NCBI GenBank assembly: GCA_030037105.1
Contig: JASHRY010000032.1
Coordinates: forward strand, 1-17,490
From: Xanthobacteraceae bacterium
Lineage (GTDB): Bacteria; Pseudomonadota; Alphaproteobacteria; Rhizobiales; Xanthobacteraceae
Direction: 5' to 3'
Length of the DNA: 17,490 nt
The translations under genes and the position numbers were made by a program. The notes under the pieces were generated by a model. It did no database searches. It saw only the letters and a list, made by a program, of their open reading frames with translations, and had not been told where the DNA came from. Of the stretch, positions 13,138 to 17,490 are shown in pieces. Within the stretch, counting starts at the first letter, position 1, and each line of letters starts with the position of its first letter.

Positions 13138-14858
13138 GCGCCTTCGAGTGGAAAGACATTTCGAGCGCGCCCGAGTTCGTCCGGACGAACCGGCGCAGGC
13201 TGCTCGGCGAAGACCTGGAGCGCAACGCGATCAACTTCCCGAAGCGGGTGGCGTTGCACGATATCCAAACGGGATGGACGCTGACCTATCGCCAGTTCGA
13301 AGCGCGCGTGAATTGCATTGCCAACGAATTGTTGAACAGAGGCGTCGTTCGCGGCGACCGGATCTGCATGCTCGGCCGCAATTACCTCGACACGTTGTCG
13401 CTGTATTACGCGGTTTCCCGCATTGGCGCTATCTTGGTGCCGCTGAATTATAATGCCAACGAGGAGGAGCTCGGATACATCATCGCAGACGCAACGCCGA
13501 AATCGGCGGCGATATCAACTGAATTTGTCGATAGTTTTGACCGCTCGTTGTTTAACGGCCTGGACGTTTTTACTTATGGGCCTGCCGCGGATTCCGGCGA
13601 ACTCGCGACCTGGGTCAAGGGCGGCAGCGGCGAGGCTCCGAACTTCGCCGTTGGCGACCGTGAGCCCGCGTTTATTCTCTACACCGGCGGCACGACAGGC
13701 AAACCGAAAGGGGTCGTATTGTGTCAGGCCGGCTACCTGACCATGGCTGACAACACCATCCAATCGCTGGCGCCGCAAGGCTTCAGCCGCGAGGACAGCT
13801 GGCTGGTTTCCGGGCCGCTGTACCACGGCGCCGCGCTCGCCTACTCGGTGACGGGACTGCATTTCGGGCAGACCGTTCATTTGCTGCCGCAATTCGACAC
13901 CGACGAGGTGCTTTCGTCCATCGCTCGCGGCTTCGGAACGATTACATGGTTCATTCCGACGATGAGCCGGAGGATCGTCGATAAGGTCGCGGAGAAGAGA
14001 ATCGAGCCCGCGGCAATCGAGGGCTTGCGGCTGATTATTTCCGCCGGTGCTCCGCTCAGCCTGCCGCTGCGACAGCAGCTCCTGGCAACATTCCGCCGCG
14101 CGCAAGTGATCGATATTGTCGGCCAGACCGAGTTGACCTCGACCATCATCGTCCATAGCGAGCCAGACCAGATCGAGAAAGAGCCGACCGCGGTCGGCTA
14201 TCCGGCCCCGGGAATGACCGTCGCCCTTCTCGATGGCAACAACCAGATGGTGGGCGAAGGGCAGGTTGGCGAGCTTTGTTATCGAAGCGAGTGCCTCATG
14301 CTCGGATATTGGAACAAGCCCGAGGCGACGCGCGAGGCGATGGCAGGCGGCTGGTTTCATTCGGGCGATCTCGCCCGGCGCAATGAGAACGGCCTGATTC
14401 ACATCGTGGGGCGAAAGAAAGAGCTCATTAAATCCGGCGGCGAAAATGTCATCCCGAACGAGATCGAAGACGTGTTGCGGCGGGTGCCGGGCGTTTCCGA
14501 CGCGTGCGTGATCGGAGTGCCGGACGATCATTGGGGTGAACGCGTTCATGCCGTGATTGCCGCTTCTGAAGGAAGTGCGGAATCAATTCTTGCGGCAGCC
14601 GAGGCGGCATGTCGGCTCAAGCTTTCGCGCTATAAAATACCCAAGACCTGGTCGGTGCTGCGCTCTCTCCCCGCTAACGCCGTAGGAAAGTTCGACAAGG
14701 CCAAGATCAGGGAAATCGTCGGCGACGGCAAGGGCGCATCGGACCTGCGGCAAACGGCCGAGGCGAAAGCTGGCCCGCGCAACGACGCCTCCGGCGGCCG
14801 GTCACGGAATCGTCCGCCGGCGGACAGCCCTTCGGGGATGGAAAAGGAGCGGCAATGA
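13134..14858 (+). CDS. AMP-forming acyl/aryl-CoA ligase (ANL superfamily)
   Basis: A 574-residue adenylate-forming enzyme that should activate a carboxylic acid with ATP and transfer it to CoA. Core motifs are YTGGTTGKPKG (183-193, phosphate loop), GQTELTST, GELCYRSECLMLGYWNKPEAT, GWFHSGD (406-412, AMP ribose-binding Asp412), GRKKELIKSGGENVIPNEIEDVL (hinge), and NAVGKFDK with the catalytic Lys519. All residues needed for catalysis appear present. Substrate (fatty, aryl or heteroaryl acid) cannot be assigned. After about residue 528 comes a 45-residue hydrophilic, low-complexity tail rich in Ala, Gly, Arg and Ser that is not part of the fold. The GTG start at 13134 has a GGAGGGAGAG RBS and overlaps the LivF stop. 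Placement inside the import operon suggests ligation of the imported acid or its hydroxylated product. Confidence 0.94.
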   Translation: MSAFEWKDISSAPEFVRTNRRRLLGEDLERNAINFPKRVALHDIQTGWTLTYRQFEARVNCIANELLNRGVVRGDRICMLGRNYLDTLSLYYAVSRIGAILVPLNYNANEEELGYIIADATPKSAAISTEFVDSFDRSLFNGLDVFTYGPAADSGELATWVKGGSGEAPNFAVGDREPAFILYTGGTTGKPKGVVLCQAGYLTMADNTIQSLAPQGFSREDSWLVSGPLYHGAALAYSVTGLHFGQTVHLLPQFDTDEVLSSIARGFGTITWFIPTMSRRIVDKVAEKRIEPAAIEGLRLIISAGAPLSLPLRQQLLATFRRAQVIDIVGQTELTSTIIVHSEPDQIEKEPTAVGYPAPGMTVALLDGNNQMVGEGQVGELCYRSECLMLGYWNKPEATREAMAGGWFHSGDLARRNENGLIHIVGRKKELIKSGGENVIPNEIEDVLRRVPGVSDACVIGVPDDHWGERVHAVIAASEGSAESILAAAEAACRLKLSRYKIPKTWSVLRSLPANAVGKFDKAKIREIVGDGKGASDLRQTAEAKAGPRNDASGGRSRNRPPADSPSGMEKERQ

Positions 14859-15268
14859 TCAAGGTATTGGGATATGAACACGTCTCCTGGTGTGTGGCGG
14901 ATACGGAACTGCCGGCAAAGATCCTCAATCTGTTCGGGCTCAAGGAAGGAGGAACGGAAAATCTGCACGGTCAAGGAGTCGTGTCGACCTATTACGAGGG
15001 GCCAAATGACGTCCGCTTTGAATTGATCCGCCCGTCCGATGAGACGTCGCACTTGCACAGATTTCTCAAGTCGCACGGCCCGGGTTTGCATCACGTTTGC
15101 TTCCAGGTGGAGAACCTTCAGGACGCCTGCAGGCAAGTCGAGAGCATCGGCGGAAAGATTGTCGGCGACCCTTTCGAAGATTCGCGGGGCTGGCACGCTT
15201 TCGTCCATCCCAAAAGCACCGGCGGCGTCTTGATCGGATTGATCCAGTTGCACCCGGGGCTGAAATAG
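14855..15268 (+). CDS. VOC superfamily protein resembling methylmalonyl-CoA epimerase
   Basis: A 137-residue protein with two beta-alpha-beta-beta-beta modules (about 5-62 and 75-133). The segments HVSWCVADTELPAKILNLFGL, FELIRPSDETSHLHRFL, GPGLHHVCFQV and AFVHPKSTGGVLIGLIQ follow the methylmalonyl-CoA epimerase pattern closely. That enzyme binds a divalent metal through His, Gln/Glu, His and Glu. Here H9, E56 and H79/H80 are present, but the last ligand, the Glu of 'VLIELV', is Gly128 (codon GGA at 15236). Metal binding may be altered, and an epimerase activity should not be assumed. It may act on a CoA thioester made by the upstream ligase. ATG overlaps the ligase TGA (ATGA) and has a good AAAAGGAG RBS. 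Confidence 0.88.
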   Translation: MIKVLGYEHVSWCVADTELPAKILNLFGLKEGGTENLHGQGVVSTYYEGPNDVRFELIRPSDETSHLHRFLKSHGPGLHHVCFQVENLQDACRQVESIGGKIVGDPFEDSRGWHAFVHPKSTGGVLIGLIQLHPGLK

Positions 15269-15301
15269 CAGTTCGAATCAATGCAGCAAGAGAGCGTCTA
15301 A

Positions 15302-16204
15302 ATGGCAAAAATAACGGTAAGAGTCGTCGAATGCGGTCACACGTCGCTGGATTTCCAGTTGGTCGCATCGGGTCATCCGCAGCAGCTCGAGGTCTACAAT
15401 CGGCACAAGGGGCACCATTGCGGCGCCAGCCTCGATGCCGATGGTCGGATTATCACGCATCCGATCTACACCTACGTCATTGAACATCCCGACGGCCTGC
15501 TGCTGATTGACACCGGTATGAGCGCGAGTACCCGCTCGGATTGGAAGCATGCATTTTACCCGAGCGCGATGCCATACCATCCCGAGGCCGACGAATTGTT
15601 TGTCGATCGACTCAAACAGCTCAACCTAACACCGGACGATTTCAAGGACGTGATCCTGACGCATCTCCATACCGACCATGCCGGTAACACCTCGCTCTTC
15701 GCCAGGAGCAAAGCGCGGATTATCGTGCATGAGGATGAATTGCGCGGCGCCGTTCAGGTCAAAGGCGGACTCATCCGCGACGACGATCTGACCTTATGGG
15801 GCCTCACCAGTCAGCAGGGCTTCACCAGGCGTGATTTTGGCTGCCTGTTGCCGGATCGTGCCACCCTGGTATTTGGCGATCAGCAAATATATCCCGGCAT
15901 ATGGACGGTAAGCTTCCCCGGCCACACTTGGGGTACTATGGGCGTTGCCCTCAAATTGGAAAATACCGGATGGATTTTGCTCGCCTCGGATCACATTTAC
16001 ATGACTCATAATTGGGGCAAACCTTTCATTCCAAGCATCCTCAACCATGATCCCACCAAGTGGGCGCACTCTGCGGTCAAGACCAGGCGCATGATGGACA
16101 AATACGCGATGCGCATCTTTCCGGGGCATGATGACAAGATAATCGTCCCCGCCAACAATGAAGAGGGACATGTATTGGAGGCAATAAGGGAAATATATGA
16201 TTGA
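15302..16204 (+). CDS. Metallo-beta-lactamase-fold hydrolase, AHL-lactonase-like
   Basis: A 300-residue protein of the MBL superfamily, most like the AiiA/AttM lactonase group. The metal-binding set is complete: HLHTDHAGN (H121, H123, D125, H126), H208 in FPGHTWGT, D230 in LASDHIY, and H276 in FPGHDDK. It lacks a signal peptide and should be cytoplasmic. These enzymes open lactones or hydrolyse esters and thioesters using two zinc ions. In this operon a ring-opening lactonase or CoA-thioester hydrolase step is more natural than quorum quenching. ATG at 15302 is 33 bp after the VOC stop, with AAGAGAG as a moderate RBS. It is the last gene of the plus-strand operon and ends 20 bp from the convergent MFS gene, with no clear terminator hairpin between. 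Confidence 0.92.
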   Translation: MAKITVRVVECGHTSLDFQLVASGHPQQLEVYNRHKGHHCGASLDADGRIITHPIYTYVIEHPDGLLLIDTGMSASTRSDWKHAFYPSAMPYHPEADELFVDRLKQLNLTPDDFKDVILTHLHTDHAGNTSLFARSKARIIVHEDELRGAVQVKGGLIRDDDLTLWGLTSQQGFTRRDFGCLLPDRATLVFGDQQIYPGIWTVSFPGHTWGTMGVALKLENTGWILLASDHIYMTHNWGKPFIPSILNHDPTKWAHSAVKTRRMMDKYAMRIFPGHDDKIIVPANNEEGHVLEAIREIYD

Positions 16205-16224
16205 CGACTGTCGCTGGCGCCGCG

Positions 16225-17490
16225 CTACTGCGCCCTCTGCAGCTCCGGATGCGCCTCGAGGCGTGCGGTGTTGAGTACATAGATGACGAAGCAGACAACG
16301 GCGCCGACGGCAAACGGCAGCGCCGACCACATGTACAGTTTCTCGACCGAAAGACCGACAAACAGCGCGCCGACGAGCGGCCCGACGATTGATCCGAACC
16401 GGCCCATGCCGAGTTGCCATCCCGATCCGTTGGCGCGCAACGATGTCGGGTAGAGCATGGCGCCGACGACGTTGATGCCGGTCTGGATTCCCAGCACCAG
16501 GACTCCGGCGAAGAATGTCGCCGTCAGCAGGGCGGCGTGCGAAGTCAACCCGGCAAAGCCGATCGAGCCGACGACCGGAATGGCGAGCACGAACAGGATC
16601 GAAATGCCGCGGAAGCGATGCCGCTGCAGCCACCAGCACAGCAGCAGCGCGCCGACCGTGCCGCCGACCTGCAGCAGCGCGCCGGAGAGGGCCGCGATGG
16701 CTTGCGGCACCTTCGCCGCGGCCATCAGCGTCGGCGTCCAACTGATCAGGAAGTAGAAGCCCATCAGGTTGAGCGCGAACAACAGCCAGGACAGCGGCGT
16801 GATCAGCCATAAGCCCTCGTGAAACAGATAGACGGGATTGGAGGCCGGCGACTGTTTCTCGTCCTCGATGACGAAGCGTGCATTTGCGGGCACCTTGAAA
16901 TCGGGGCGGATCGACGCGATCAGTGCTTCCAATCGTCGCCGCTGGCTTTCGTGCAGTGCCATGTATTTGACCGATTCCGGCAGGCCGACGATGGCGGCAA
17001 GCGCGATGACAATCGGAACAATCCCTCCGACTTTGAACAGAATCGGCCAGCCATAGTGCGGAACCAATGCCGCGCTGACAAAGCCGGCGAAGGCGCCGCC
17101 CAGCGGAACCAAGCCGGCGGCAATGATCGAAAGCGTCGCTCGCAAATTTCGCGGCGCCGATTCGGCATTGATCGCCACCACGTTGGGAATAACGCCGCCG
17201 ATCCCCAGCCCGGCGATCAACCGCAGCCAGAACAATTGCGTGAGATCGGTCGAATAGGCGGCCGCGAAGGTGAATACGCCGAACAACAGGTTGGCGGCGA
17301 TCAGCGCCGCCTTGCGGCCGTAACGATCGCCGACCCAACCGAAAATCGCCGACCCGAACAGGACGCCGATATTGCTGGCGCTGAGCACCGGCCCGAGCGC
17401 GCTGCGCGGGATGCCCCAGGAAACCACCAGATGCGGCGCGGCAAAGGCGATCGCCCCGATGTCATAGCCGTCGATGAGCGCGATCAGGAT
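16225..17490 (-). CDS. MFS transporter, aromatic acid:H+ symporter (AAHS) type, 5' end beyond window
   Basis: 421 codons are visible; the start lies beyond base 17490, probably by a few tens of codons. The fragment opens in TM1 with ALIDGYDIGAIAFAAPHL; the DGYD acidic motif in TM1 is characteristic of PcaK/BenK-type aromatic acid:H+ symporters. The loop 2-3 MFS motif GWVGDRYGRKAAL is present, followed by RLIAGLGIGGVIPN in TM4 and the PESVKYM segment after TM6. The C-terminal half has the remaining six TM segments. It imports (or exports) an organic acid using the proton gradient. It is convergent with the hydrolase gene, so it is transcribed separately, but its family fits the locus. It gives the locus a second transporter with likely overlapping substrate. 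Confidence 0.92.
   Translation of the reverse strand: MLIALIDGYDIGAIAFAAPHLVVSWGIPRSALGPVLSASNIGVLFGSAIFGWVGDRYGRKAALIAANLLFGVFTFAAAYSTDLTQLFWLRLIAGLGIGGVIPNVVAINAESAPRNLRATLSIIAAGLVPLGGAFAGFVSAALVPHYGWPILFKVGGIVPIVIALAAIVGLPESVKYMALHESQRRRLEALIASIRPDFKVPANARFVIEDEKQSPASNPVYLFHEGLWLITPLSWLLFALNLMGFYFLISWTPTLMAAAKVPQAIAALSGALLQVGGTVGALLLCWWLQRHRFRGISILFVLAIPVVGSIGFAGLTSHAALLTATFFAGVLVLGIQTGINVVGAMLYPTSLRANGSGWQLGMGRFGSIVGPLVGALFVGLSVEKLYMWSALPFAVGAVVCFVIYVLNTARLEAHPELQRAQ

Noticed and set aside
13515..14549. 344-codon minus-strand ORF opposite the CoA ligase
   Set aside because: It is a shadow of the ligase frame with no family resemblance and no RBS.
15794..17338. 514-codon minus-strand ORF spanning the hydrolase and MFS genes
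   Set aside because: It is out of frame with the MFS protein, very Arg-rich, and overlaps two well-supported genes.
1..17490. CRISPR array, rRNA, riboswitch or complete insertion sequence
   Set aside because: No regularly spaced repeats, rRNA segments, recognisable riboswitch cores, or transposase with terminal inverted repeats were seen.

Overview
The window looks like a chromosomal segment of an alphaproteobacterium of the Hyphomicrobiales/Rhizobiales, in the broad Bradyrhizobium-Rhodopseudomonas-Pseudolabrys neighbourhood. The reasons are high GC with GC-rich third positions, secreted 'KAAKAAG' Cys repeat proteins, a PsiF-repeat protein, short dispersed palindromes, and the pairing of a Liv-type ABC importer with molybdenum hydroxylase and CoA-ligase genes. 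The genus is an inference; there is no rRNA or phylogenetic marker here.

Region 1 (1-2690) is ordinary chromosomal backbone. It holds the 3' end of a BKACE-type beta-keto acid cleavage enzyme gene, tRNA-Val(GAC), three small minus-strand genes (a secreted protein with two Cys-bounded repeats, a PsiF-repeat protein, a YidB/DUF937 protein), a non-coding stretch with a perfect 24-bp palindrome and a 71-bp-offset direct repeat, dsbB, and tRNA-Leu(CAA).

Region 2 (2846-17490) is one coherent catabolic and uptake locus. A MarR-type regulator (minus) diverges from a Rid-family protein lacking the catalytic arginine (plus). Next come three minus-strand genes, joined by 4-bp overlaps, for a three-component molybdenum hydroxylase: large Mo subunit with a fused C-terminal CoxG/SRPBCC domain, then FAD subunit, then 2Fe-2S subunit. 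From the shared intergenic region at 8333-8503 a plus-strand operon runs the other way: Liv-type binding protein, LivH permease, a LivM-LivG permease-ATPase fusion, LivF ATPase, an acyl/aryl-CoA ligase, a VOC protein resembling methylmalonyl-CoA epimerase, and a metallo-beta-lactamase-fold hydrolase resembling lactonases. A convergent AAHS-type MFS aromatic-acid transporter runs off the right edge.

Proposed logic (inference): an organic, probably aromatic or heteroaromatic, acid enters by the ABC importer and perhaps the MFS carrier. The molybdenum hydroxylase hydroxylates it with water as the oxygen donor, the ligase converts it to a CoA thioester, and the VOC, MBL and Rid proteins act on later intermediates. 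The MarR protein probably senses the ligand. The substrate cannot be read from the sequence. The unusual points are the Mo-subunit/CoxG fusion, an Asp where the family's catalytic Glu is expected, the LivM-LivG fusion, a Rid protein without its arginine, and a VOC protein with Gly at an expected metal ligand.
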